This document shows positions 1 to 6,772 of a stretch of DNA of 11,828 bases, one piece after another (the stretch's first letter is position 1; each line of letters begins with the position of its first letter). Origin of the DNA: Holdemanella porci (GTDB lineage Bacteria; Bacillota_I; Bacilli_A; Erysipelotrichales; Erysipelotrichaceae); NCBI RefSeq assembly GCF_019052655.1, contig NZ_JAHQVB010000061.1, positions 1 to 11,828 on the forward strand. The letters run 5' to 3'. A program made the position numbers and the translations under genes. The notes under the pieces are model-generated. The model did no database searches, was not told where the DNA came from, and saw nothing but the letters and a program-made list of their open reading frames with translations.

Positions 1-110
1 TAAAATCCCTATGACTTTTAAAGGTTGATTTATCCCTATCCAGTTTTATATATTCGTTTAAAGGGAGTTGACCACTTTTATTCTTTATTGATCGAAGTAT
101 CGTTTGAAAC
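1..110. other. Non-coding left edge of the window
   Basis: No open frame of useful length is seen on either strand. The window begins with TAA, which could be the stop of a gene lying to the left, but this cannot be tested. The stretch holds the sequence TTGACCACTTT (69-79), which recurs at 3915-3925 inside the terminator after the histidine kinase. Nothing else is recognisable. Confidence 0.4.
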
Positions 111-133
111 GAAAAAAGATGCACTTGGCATCT
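111..133 (-). terminator. Intrinsic terminator of the YnbB-family gene
   Basis: Inverted repeat AGATGC (117-122) and GCATCT (128-133) closes a 5-base loop. Read on the minus strand it is followed at once by TTTTTTC, the usual U tract. The first stem base overlaps the gene's TAA stop, so the terminator is as tight as possible. A further 13-base palindrome, TCGTTTGAAACGA (100-112), lies just beyond. Confidence 0.8.
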
Positions 134-1386
134 TAGTTGTTTTTCATATTTGTTAGGGCAAGAAGAATAGAAAGTTTTCCATATTCTAATGTTAATCCAC
201 CCTGCATATATAAAGTATAGGGTTCAACGACTGGAGCATCTGCACTTAGTTCGATTGTACTTCCTTGTGTAAAGCTTCCAGCAGCCATAACTTCATCAAA
301 TGGATAGCCTGGCATTGGAGCGGCCATAACACGAACAAATGAATCAATTGGACTTGTGGATTGAATGCCTTGTGTAAAGCTAACAAGATTTTCTTTGGAA
401 CCTAGTTCTAAAGTTTGAATGATATCCGTTCTTTCATCATTATAAGCAGGCGATACGTTTTTATAGCCTAATTTTTCTAACATATAAGCTGTGAAAACGG
501 CTGTCTTTAAAGCACTCTTTACAGCATTTGGTGCCATGAAAATACCTTTAAAGAAAGAGTTGTTCAAGTTAAAGTTTGCACCCAAATCCTTACCGATTCC
601 AGGAGCTGTTAAGCGTTCAGCTACCATATTGATTAATTCTTTATTACCAGCTACATATCCTCCGGTAGAGGCGATTCCTCCACCTAAGTTTTTCATCAAG
701 GATCCCACCACTACATCAGCACCAATATGTCCTGGCTCTAATTTTTCAACAAGTTCACCATAACAGTTATCGACCATGATAATAACGTCTTTGTTTACTT
801 CACGAATCTTTTTGATGATACGCTCAAGCTTTGAAATGGTTAATGATAAACGGTGGGCATATCCTCTAGATCTTTGGATTTCCACTAATTTTACATTGTT
901 TTCTTTTAAACGAGAAATAATCTTATCATCATCAAAATCATCATTCACTAAATCAATTTGTTCATACTTTACACCATTGGCTTTTAAGGATTGTGTAGAA
1001 TCCCCACATAAACCAATCATTTCCTGTAAAGAATCATATGGAGCACCAGAAATGGAAATCATTGTATCTCCATGTTTTAATAGGGCAGATAAAGTTAAAT
1101 ATAAAGCGTTTGTACCACTCATGATTTGAGGACGTACTAAAGCATCTTCACATCCGAGTACTGTCGCAAAAATACGTTCAATCTTATCACGACCCTCATC
1201 ATAGTTACCGTATCCGTTAATATCCGCAAAGTCAGAATAAGAAACGTGGTTCTCAATAAATGTAGCTAAGATACGATCTGAATTGTATAAACATACATCA
1301 TCAATTTTTTTATAAATATCTTTTAAAACGACATCCGATTCTTCTGCCATTTTCAATAAGTCTTTATCAATTTGTTCTAAAATCAT
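133..1386 (-). CDS. ynbB: YnbB-family PLP-dependent enzyme (methionine gamma-lyase / 'aluminum resistance' family)
   Basis: A 417-residue fold-type I PLP enzyme, matching the usual 410-425 residue length of the family. The open frame runs further upstream, but the start is set at 1386 because a strong SD (GGAGGTT, 1391-1397) precedes that ATG and the family consensus begins there. Visible marks are the substrate/PLP loop around residues 88-93 (IMSGTN), the cofactor aspartate in VDNCYGE (Asp206), and the Schiff-base lysine in SLMKNLGGG (Lys232), followed by a Gly-rich stretch (TGGYVAG). The family belongs to the Cys/Met metabolism aminotransferase-like clan. A carbon-sulfur lyase activity is commonly assigned, but the physiological substrate is unsettled, and 'aluminum resistance' is a historical label. 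The protein has no signal peptide and is cytosolic. The gene is monocistronic, with its own -10 box and terminator, and is divergent from manA. Confidence 0.92.
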   Translation of the reverse strand: MILEQIDKDLLKMAEESDVVLKDIYKKIDDVCLYNSDRILATFIENHVSYSDFADINGYGNYDEGRDKIERIFATVLGCEDALVRPQIMSGTNALYLTLSALLKHGDTMISISGAPYDSLQEMIGLCGDSTQSLKANGVKYEQIDLVNDDFDDDKIISRLKENNVKLVEIQRSRGYAHRLSLTISKLERIIKKIREVNKDVIIMVDNCYGELVEKLEPGHIGADVVVGSLMKNLGGGIASTGGYVAGNKELINMVAERLTAPGIGKDLGANFNLNNSFFKGIFMAPNAVKSALKTAVFTAYMLEKLGYKNVSPAYNDERTDIIQTLELGSKENLVSFTQGIQSTSPIDSFVRVMAAPMPGYPFDEVMAAGSFTQGSTIELSADAPVVEPYTLYMQGGLTLEYGKLSILLALTNMKNN

Positions 1387-1414
1387 AAATAACCTCCAAA
1401 AGTCCACTTCTTCT

Positions 1415-1420
1415 ATTATA
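1415..1420 (-). promoter_or_regulatory. -10 box for the YnbB-family gene
   Basis: The minus strand reads TATAAT, a perfect sigma-A -10 hexamer, 28 bases upstream of the start codon, leaving room for a short leader with the GGAGGTT SD. No good -35 is found at 16-18 bases, so assignment rests on the -10 and position. Confidence 0.55.
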
Positions 1421-1437
1421 CACGATTTAAATATTTG

Positions 1438-1446
1438 TGGTATGCT
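1438..1446 (+). promoter_or_regulatory. Extended -10 promoter for manA
   Basis: TGGTATGCT fits the extended -10 pattern TGnTATnnT and lies 28 bases before the manA ATG. The predicted transcription start near 1453 gives a roughly 22-base leader containing the SD AAGGGAAG (1461-1468). The -35 region is poor, which extended -10 promoters tolerate. Confidence 0.5.
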
Positions 1447-1474
1447 CAAGTCAAGATATGAAGGGAAGTAAAAA

Positions 1475-2418
1475 ATGGAAAAAGTATTATTTTTAGATTC
1501 GCCCATGAAAGAAAAGCTGTATGGTTCAAGGCGCATCCAAGAAAAGTTTGGCTTCGGTCCTATGGACAAAAAGATTGGAGAATACTGGGCTATTAGTGCA
1601 CATGATAATGGCTTAAGTAAGATCAAAAATGGAAAATATAAAGGGGAAACATTAAAAGATGTATATTTAAATCATAGAGAATTATTTGCGAATGATCCTC
1701 ACGATAAGTTTCCACTATTAGTTAAAATTAATGAGATTCAAGAACCATGTTCCGTGCAGGTACATCCAGATGATGCATATGCTAGAAAACATGAAAATGA
1801 TTTTGGTAAGGCTGAATTTTGTCTGTGGCTAGATGTGGAAGAAGGTACAAAAATCATTCGTGGACATAATGCCAAGACAAAGGAAGAATTTCGAAAGGCC
1901 ATAGAAGAAAAAGCTTGGGATACTTTATTCGTTCGAAAACCAGTGTGCGCAAATGAATTTGTTTATACACCTGCAGGAACTATTCATGGTATTGAAGGGA
2001 AACTAATGATGGCTGAAGTGCAACAATCCAGTGATGTTACATATCGTATATATGATTATGATCGAAAGATGCGAATGGGAATATGCGAGAACTACATATT
2101 GAAAAGGCTATTAAAGTCACAAATATACCGCATATTGAACTAGATGTGCATCCAACAGTTACGATGTTAGAAGGAAATGAAGTCATTGAATATGTGAATG
2201 AAAAGTATTTTAGTGTGACTCGATACAAAATTCAAAATGAAATTCAGATCAACAATCCTTCATATTCCTTATGCTTACCATTAAGTGGAAATGGAATCTT
2301 ACATATTGATGGAAAAGACTATGATATTCAAGTAGGCATTGGCTTTATCATCACAAGTCATACAAAAAGATACTCCATCCAAGGTAATATCGATTTACTG
2401 GTAAGTGTGCCAAAATAA
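1475..2418 (+). pseudogene. manA: Mannose-6-phosphate isomerase, class I, split by a -1 frameshift
   Basis: ManA interconverts mannose-6-phosphate and fructose-6-phosphate with a bound zinc ion. Frame 1 (1475-2143) gives the N-terminal cupin core. It carries VQVHPDD with His97, KAEF with Glu114 and TIHGI with His171, the expected zinc ligands, and the catalytic-arginine block TYRIYDYDR ending at residue 197. After 2065 the homology moves to another frame, which encodes DANGN, then MRELHIEKA and a second cupin-type C-terminal domain up to 2418. Adding one A to the AAA run at 2065-2067 restores an unbroken protein of about 314 residues, the normal length for Firmicutes ManA. As read, translation ends after 24 foreign residues at 2143 and loses about 115 C-terminal residues. 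The SD AAGGGAAG and the ATG are intact. The gene is either inactivated, mis-sequenced, or, less likely, read by -1 slippage on AAG. Confidence 0.9.
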
Positions 2419-2440
2419 AAGATCCGATTGGATCTTATTA
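2416..2440. terminator. Bidirectional terminator between manA and the ATPase gene
   Basis: AAGATCC (2419-2425) and GGATCTT (2430-2436) form a 7-bp stem with GATT loop, overlapping or touching the stop codons of both convergent genes. On the minus strand the stem is followed by TTTTATTTTG, a fair U tract. On the plus strand the tail TTATTATTT is weaker. Confidence 0.75.
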
Positions 2441-3745
2441 TTTGATGAAATTCAATAAAAATTCACTGGCACCAATAGTTATAAAACCTTCTTCATCCAT
2501 CATGGCTTTATAAGGTCGATTTACTACCAATATTTTTTGAATTTGATCATTTAATTTAATGAAAGGACGAATTTCTCGGTTTCGAGTTTCAGAATTTGAG
2601 ATATCTGTTGAAATTTGAATGTAATATTTACGTTCATTTTTTTGTGCAAAAAAATCAATTTCATTTGTTTTTCGAACGGATTTACCTTCTTTATTTTTTT
2701 CAACTGTATCGAAAGTTCCAACATTAATGGTATATCCATTATATATGAGTTCATTGTACACAATATTTTCTAACAATTGTCCCTCATCGGGATACGCAAA
2801 ATTTAATCGTGCATTTCTTAAACCTGTATCCACAAAATAGTATTTTCTTAAAGCACCAATTTCTTTCTTTCCACGAATGTCATAGCGATTCGCTTCTTGG
2901 AGAATGAAGGCATCCTTAAAATATTGAATATATTTTTCAATTGTTTGTGCATCAATGTTTTCATGTTTAACACTTTTAAATGTATTTGATAATTTCTTAG
3001 AATTCAACAATTCGCCTGTCAAATCACTAAGAATGGTACAGAGTTCATCTAAGTTTTCTGTTTTCTTTAGCTTATTATGTTCAATAATATCTTTGAAATA
3101 GGTTGTTTCAAATAATCCTTTTAAATATTGTTTCTTTGAATTTTCATCTGATAATACTGCAAGTGGCATGCCACCATACTGCATATATTCATATAAGGCA
3201 TCTGTTTTGGAACCTTGTCTATAACTGTAAAACTCTTCAAAAGATAATGGTTGCATATGGATTTGGCTAGCCTTGTCTCTAAATTCTGTCACAATGTCGG
3301 TTGACAACATTTTTGAATTGGATCCAGTAATATAAAGGTCTATGTTTTTTTCATGAGAAAGTCCTAATACAACATCAACAAAAGAGATGGTTTCTGTATC
3401 TTTCGCTTTGGCTAATTTGATTTTTCCACCTGTTAATGCAGGATTAACAATTGTAAAAACACGTTGAATCTCATCTAAAATGACGTAACAATCACTCTTA
3501 TCTTTAGTGATAGAACGTACATACTTTCCTAGCTCAATGGGATTTCTTAAATGGGCATTCTTATCATCATCAAGTTCAATAAGAATTATATTTTCTTCAG
3601 GTACATTATTTTCTATAAGATAATCGGTGAATATTTCATGCAACAAATAGGATTTACCAGTTCTTCTTGGTCCAGTTATGACTTTTGGAAACCTGTTGTT
3701 CTTTAATGCGATAAGTTGATTTAAGTATTTAGTTCTTTTTATCAT
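2438..3745 (-). CDS. AAA_14 / DUF4143 family ATP-binding protein
   Basis: A 435-residue single-protein ATPase of the AAA_14 plus DUF4143 type. The P-loop GPRRTGKS is at residues 25-32. The Walker B strand CYVILDE at 86-92 is followed by the family's IQRV-like continuation, and a sensor-like ITGSNSKML lies near 139-147. The mid region LSFEEFYSYR (167-176) and GGMPLAVL (191-198) are typical of the family. The C-terminal part has KYYFVDTGLRN (301-311) and a PD-(D/E)XK-like pattern: NEIVYNEL-like region, then NEIDFFAQ (361-368) and YYIQIS (374-379). Many bacterial and archaeal genomes carry several diverse copies of such genes; the biological role is not established. An in-frame GTG at 3754 is possible, but the ATG at 3745 has the better SD, AGGTGATC, an exact match to the 16S tail. 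It is its own transcription unit, with a promoter inside a palindrome cluster and convergent with manA. Confidence 0.9.
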   Translation of the reverse strand: MIKRTKYLNQLIALKNNRFPKVITGPRRTGKSYLLHEIFTDYLIENNVPEENIILIELDDDKNAHLRNPIELGKYVRSITKDKSDCYVILDEIQRVFTIVNPALTGGKIKLAKAKDTETISFVDVVLGLSHEKNIDLYITGSNSKMLSTDIVTEFRDKASQIHMQPLSFEEFYSYRQGSKTDALYEYMQYGGMPLAVLSDENSKKQYLKGLFETTYFKDIIEHNKLKKTENLDELCTILSDLTGELLNSKKLSNTFKSVKHENIDAQTIEKYIQYFKDAFILQEANRYDIRGKKEIGALRKYYFVDTGLRNARLNFAYPDEGQLLENIVYNELIYNGYTINVGTFDTVEKNKEGKSVRKTNEIDFFAQKNERKYYIQISTDISNSETRNREIRPFIKLNDQIQKILVVNRPYKAMMDEEGFITIGASEFLLNFIK

Positions 3746-3760
3746 TTTGATCACCTTTTT

Positions 3761-3774
3761 TGTAGAATTCTACA
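3761..3774. promoter_or_regulatory. Palindrome copy 1, likely operator (+9 to +22)
   Basis: TGTAGAATTCTACA is a perfect 14-base palindrome just upstream of the ATPase SD. From the predicted promoter it lies about 9 to 22 bases downstream of the transcription start, a classic repressor position. In RNA it could also fold into a 5-bp hairpin with AAUU loop beside the SD. Confidence 0.65.
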
Positions 3775-3788
3775 CTTTTTCTGATTAC

Positions 3789-3817
3789 ATTTTAAAATGA
3801 TTTAAAGAATAATTCAA
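3789..3817 (-). promoter_or_regulatory. Sigma-A promoter of the ATPase gene
   Basis: On the minus strand TTGAAT (-35, 3812-3817) and TAAAAT (-10, 3789-3794) are separated by exactly 17 bases. The predicted transcription start is near 3782, giving a leader of about 37 bases that holds palindrome copy 1 and the SD. The promoter lies between palindrome copies 1 and 2. Confidence 0.65.
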
Positions 3818-3822
3818 TTTAT

Positions 3823-3855
3823 AATCATTTTTTTTGTAGAATTCTACATTTTTTA
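3823..3855. repeat. 33-bp direct repeat, copy A, with palindrome copy 2
   Basis: This unit starts AATCATTTTTT, has TGTAGAATTCTACA at 3835-3848 and ends TTTTA. It matches 3937-3969 at 31 of 33 positions. The palindrome sits about 18 bp upstream of the ATPase -35 box, so it could serve as an upstream operator or activator site. Copy 1 at 3761 shares the palindrome and its T-rich flanks (TCA before, T run after) but less of the outer sequence. Confidence 0.75.
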
Positions 3856-3877
3856 TGGCTATAAGTTAATGATACAC

Positions 3878-3934
3878 AGATAAAAAGTGGCCTGTATCCT
3901 TTACTTTAGGATTTTTGACCACTTTATTTTATCT
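3878..3934 (-). terminator. Long hairpin terminator after the DedA-two-component operon
   Basis: On the minus strand an outer stem AAAGTGGTC / GGCCACTTT (one G-U pair) encloses a second stem ATCCT / AGGAT with a 7-base loop. The outer arms extend further with AGATAAA / TTTATCT around a small bulge. The 3' arm runs into TTTTTATCT, a U-rich tail. It lies 33 bases past the histidine kinase stop and before the ATPase promoter, so it insulates the two units. Confidence 0.65.
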
Positions 3935-3936
3935 AC

Positions 3937-3969
3937 AATCATTTTTTCTGTAGAATTCTACATATTTTA
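3937..3969. repeat. 33-bp direct repeat, copy B, with palindrome copy 3
   Basis: This is the second copy of the 33-bp unit, with TGTAGAATTCTACA at 3949-3962. Its outer end (TTTTA, 3965-3969) includes the TAA stop codon of the histidine kinase at 3967-3969. It is separated from the ATPase promoter by the terminator hairpin, so it is either a distant third operator or the edge of an inserted cassette. Confidence 0.75.
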
Positions 3970-6006
3970 GGATTTATGAAAACTTAGAATTGATTTGAAG
4001 AGATCCCCATCTGTTTCAATCATAAATGTACCATTCTGTACTTCTGTAAAACTCTTTACGATCGCAAGACCTAGACCGCTGCCAGCTTCATGCCTTGATT
4101 TATCGCCACGCACAAAACGTTCGGTAATATCACTATCAAAATCAAGCGGTGCTTTCGAAGTGTTTTTCATTATGATCACAACCGAATTACCAATGTCTTT
4201 CACATCCAAGAATACACGTGTGTTTTCAAGTGCATACTTAGAAATATTGGTAAATAAGTTTTCAAAAATACGATATGTCTTATTTCCATCCAAACATACA
4301 TGAATTTCTTTTTCTGGAAGATTTGTCACAAGCTGAAGATTTTTAGCTTGTAGAAGCTCTTCATTTTCTGCACATACCTGCTCCATGAATTCAATGATGT
4401 TAATATCAGAATATTCTAAATCAATATTACCACTATTGGCTTTGGATACTTCAAACAAATCTGTGATTAGAATGCTTAAACGATCGGTGTATTGATTCAA
4501 TCGTTCTAAATAACTCTTTTTATCTTCCTCGCTAATACTAGGATCATTTAATAACTCTACATAATTTTTAATACCCGTTAATGGTGTTTTTAAATCATGT
4601 GATACATTTGAAATCAATTCTGTCTTGAGATTCTGTGATTGTACTTGTTCTTTTACAGCTTGTTCAAAACCATCCTTAATTTGATAGATATTATTGTTTA
4701 AAGATTGGAATAAACCAGAATCTGCAGGCTTAATATTCTCAAAATTACCACTCGATAGATCTTCAGTCATATGTAATATGTCTTGGTATTGACTTTGCAC
4801 ATTTTTGATTTTCTTATAGCCTACAATGCTGATGCCAATTAATGCTGTAACGACGATAAAGAAAGAGAAGAATGGAATGTTAAGCAATGAAATAAACGCA
4901 AGAATCAAGATCAGACATGTCGAGAAAATAATATACTTTTTAAGAATCTCATCTGATAAATCGGTTGAAATAATTCGTTCTACTTTGTTTGAAAAATAAA
5001 GAATAGATTTACCAACTAAAGTTCTATGAAAGAACCAGTCTTTAACCGATGCTGTAAATTGGCATTTTAACCAATATACAGATAATCCAATAAAGAATAG
5101 GGTGATGGACCATGCAAGAATGTTCGTAAAATATACGATAGGTTGACTAAACTCAATATGATATCGATTTAAGATGTTTAAGAAAGTTCCTTCAATGGAA
5201 TAGGTAGTTAATATGCATGTACCACTAGCTAGTAGGGCATCGACAACTAGGAATAAAAAGAATGCAGGTTCAAATAACCAGTTGTTCACATGCCTAAAGA
5301 TATAGGCTTCCTTTTCATATACATATCTATTAAGAAAGACATATAGAGCGATAATGGCACTACAAATCAAGAAGGCTGCCACAAAGAAATAGGCATATTG
5401 ATCACCATCTAGTTCTAACAAGTCAATAAGACTTGAATTGTCGTAATTTAAAACAGCCGGAATATAGAATGTTAGTACAACATCACTTGGCATATGAAGC
5501 GTATAGCCTGGAAATGGCTTTCCATCACAATAATATGTGCCACCATAGTATTCATAATACTTTTCACTGTTATAGTTAATAAGATTCACAATATTATCCG
5601 TTACATTTAAAGTATTCGAATCCAAAGTGTCATAATATCTTGTATCTTTTTTCTTTACATTCACATTAAATTGTTTTGAAGTGATTTTATTGTTTACATC
5701 ACACGTATAAAAGAAGTTTGGATCATTCTCAAAAATGTTTTTTGCGCTAGATAAAGATGAGTCTAACCCTTTTTTTATATCCTTTTGAATATCTTCCGGT
5801 GTATCTTTCTCAAAAGTAATATATTTATACTTTGGATCTTGTTCCAATTTTTTAGCTAGAATAAAAGCTGTAAGATTCTGCTCTAAAGTTTCAGGAAGCT
5901 TCGTTGGAGTAGCGGTAGAAACATTTGGATAAAAACTTGTCACTATACAAGAACTAATGATGCATAAAGCACATAGTATTGTTAAAAAAATATTTTTCTT
6001 TTTCAT
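3967..6006 (-). CDS. Multi-pass membrane sensor histidine kinase
   Basis: A 679-residue kinase that should autophosphorylate and pass phosphate to the regulator encoded just upstream. Hydrophobic segment 7-25 is a signal anchor. Residues about 27-205 form a large extracytoplasmic sensor region, with no domain I recognise. Further membrane segments lie near 206-226, 246-268, 291-313, 358-375 and 377-397. A linker leads to the HisKA H-box NVSHDLKTPLTG with the phospho-acceptor His470. The ATPase part has an N-box (FENLFTNISKYAL, 581-593) and a G2-type box GSGLGLAIV (642-650). The G1 motif DxGxG is not evident; NTSKAPLDFDS occupies that region, as in a subset of Firmicutes kinases. The start ATG at 6006 overlaps the regulator's TGA (ATGA) and has the SD GGAG 8 bases upstream. 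The stop codon lies inside the 33-bp repeat. Ligand unknown. Confidence 0.93.
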   Translation of the reverse strand: MKKKNIFLTILCALCIISSCIVTSFYPNVSTATPTKLPETLEQNLTAFILAKKLEQDPKYKYITFEKDTPEDIQKDIKKGLDSSLSSAKNIFENDPNFFYTCDVNNKITSKQFNVNVKKKDTRYYDTLDSNTLNVTDNIVNLINYNSEKYYEYYGGTYYCDGKPFPGYTLHMPSDVVLTFYIPAVLNYDNSSLIDLLELDGDQYAYFFVAAFLICSAIIALYVFLNRYVYEKEAYIFRHVNNWLFEPAFFLFLVVDALLASGTCILTTYSIEGTFLNILNRYHIEFSQPIVYFTNILAWSITLFFIGLSVYWLKCQFTASVKDWFFHRTLVGKSILYFSNKVERIISTDLSDEILKKYIIFSTCLILILAFISLLNIPFFSFFIVVTALIGISIVGYKKIKNVQSQYQDILHMTEDLSSGNFENIKPADSGLFQSLNNNIYQIKDGFEQAVKEQVQSQNLKTELISNVSHDLKTPLTGIKNYVELLNDPSISEEDKKSYLERLNQYTDRLSILITDLFEVSKANSGNIDLEYSDINIIEFMEQVCAENEELLQAKNLQLVTNLPEKEIHVCLDGNKTYRIFENLFTNISKYALENTRVFLDVKDIGNSVVIIMKNTSKAPLDFDSDITERFVRGDKSRHEAGSGLGLAIVKSFTEVQNGTFMIETDGDLFKSILSFHKS

Positions 6007-6704
6007 TGTATATTCTCCATTTTATAGCCCTGCCCCCATACAACCTTAATATAAATAGGATTTTTAGGGTTGGTCTCGATTTTTTTACGTAATTTACGAA
6101 TATGAACCATAATCGTTTCCGTGTTGATAGCTTCTTCTTTCCATACCAATTCATAGATTTGTTGGCTAGAAAAGACTTGTCCAGGGTGTGAAATCAATAG
6201 TTTTAAAATATCAAACTCTTTTGGCGTTAATTTAATATCCCTTGAATTTAACGTCACTCTTTTTGTCGTATTATTTAACACAAGATCACCAATCATATAC
6301 TCATCTTCGTTCTTTGTCTCATTTTTTAGATTTAAGATTTGTTCATATCTTCTTAAATGCGAACGTACTCTTGCGACTAGCTCCATACTTTGAAATGGCT
6401 TGGTGATATAATCATCGGCACCAATATTTAAACCTGTGATTTTATCGATATCTTCACTTTTTGCACTTAAAAATAGAATCGGAAAGTCATGATGTTTTCT
6501 TGCTTCCATGACCATAGAAATGCCATCCATAACAGGCATCATAATATCTACGATGGCTAAATGAATATCGTTTGTTTCAATCTTTTCTAAGCCTTCTTTT
6601 CCATTTGCGGCAAGAATCACATTGTATCCTTGATTCTTCATATAAATTCCGATAGCTTCACGAATTCCTTGTTCGTCTTCTACCACTAATATTGTATGTT
6701 CCAT
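6003..6704 (-). CDS. OmpR/PhoB-family response regulator
   Basis: A 233-residue cytosolic two-domain transcription factor. The receiver domain (about 1-120) has the acidic pair in VVEDE (Asp10), the phospho-acceptor Asp53 in IVDIMMP, the switch Ser80 in LFLSAK and the conserved Lys102 in TKPF. The C-terminal winged helix (about 135-230) has LTPKEFDILKLL, the recognition region TIMVHIRKLRKKI and the final wing VVWGQGYKM, all typical of OmpR/PhoB. The start at 6704 has the SD AAAGGAG at good spacing. Its stop codon overlaps the start of the histidine kinase, so the pair is translationally coupled and should form one cognate two-component system. Target genes are not visible; DedA in the same operon is a natural candidate for autoregulated output. 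Confidence 0.95.
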   Translation of the reverse strand: MEHTILVVEDEQGIREAIGIYMKNQGYNVILAANGKEGLEKIETNDIHLAIVDIMMPVMDGISMVMEARKHHDFPILFLSAKSEDIDKITGLNIGADDYITKPFQSMELVARVRSHLRRYEQILNLKNETKNEDEYMIGDLVLNNTTKRVTLNSRDIKLTPKEFDILKLLISHPGQVFSSQQIYELVWKEEAINTETIMVHIRKLRKKIETNPKNPIYIKVVWGQGYKMENIQ

Positions 6705-6716
6705 AAAGTTCTCCTT

Positions 6717-6770
6717 TTAATAATGTAAATAAAATCCAATGCATGCACATAATATCCCAATGTATAACAT
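6717..6770 (-). CDS. Candidate 17-residue hydrophobic micro-ORF
   Basis: Two bases after the DedA stop codon an ATG (6768-6770) opens MLYIGILCACIGFYLHY and ends in TAA at 6717-6719, which abuts the SD of the response regulator. An SD-like AAGGTGG lies 8 bases before the ATG, within the last DedA codons. The peptide would be a single short membrane helix. It fills the gap between dedA and the regulator almost exactly. Small membrane peptides near two-component systems are known in other bacteria, but I recognise no family here, and a chance ORF of this size is quite possible. Confidence 0.3.
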   Translation of the reverse strand: MLYIGILCACIGFYLHY

Positions 6771-6772
6771 AA

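Noticed and set aside
491..1129. Plus-strand open frames opposite the YnbB-family gene
   Set aside because: They are antisense shadows with no SD and no family resemblance.
1387..1626. N-terminal extension of the YnbB-family protein by 80 residues
   Set aside because: The extension would overlap the manA start and both promoters, and the family sequence and a strong SD begin at 1386.
2063..2069. Programmed -1 ribosomal frameshifting in manA
   Set aside because: The site lacks an X XXY YYZ heptamer and no obvious downstream stimulatory structure is seen; a simple deletion is more economical.
2083..2418. Independent 111-residue cupin protein
   Set aside because: It is the C-terminal part of ManA, joined to it by restoring one base; it has no SD of its own.
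3761..3774. BlaI/CopY-type operator
   Set aside because: Those sites centre on TACAnnTGTA, the opposite arrangement of half-sites; the palindrome here is TGTA-n6-TACA.
3761..3962. CRISPR-like array from the three TGTAGAATTCTACA repeats
   Set aside because: Repeats are too short, spacers of unequal length hold a promoter and a terminator, and no cas genes are present.
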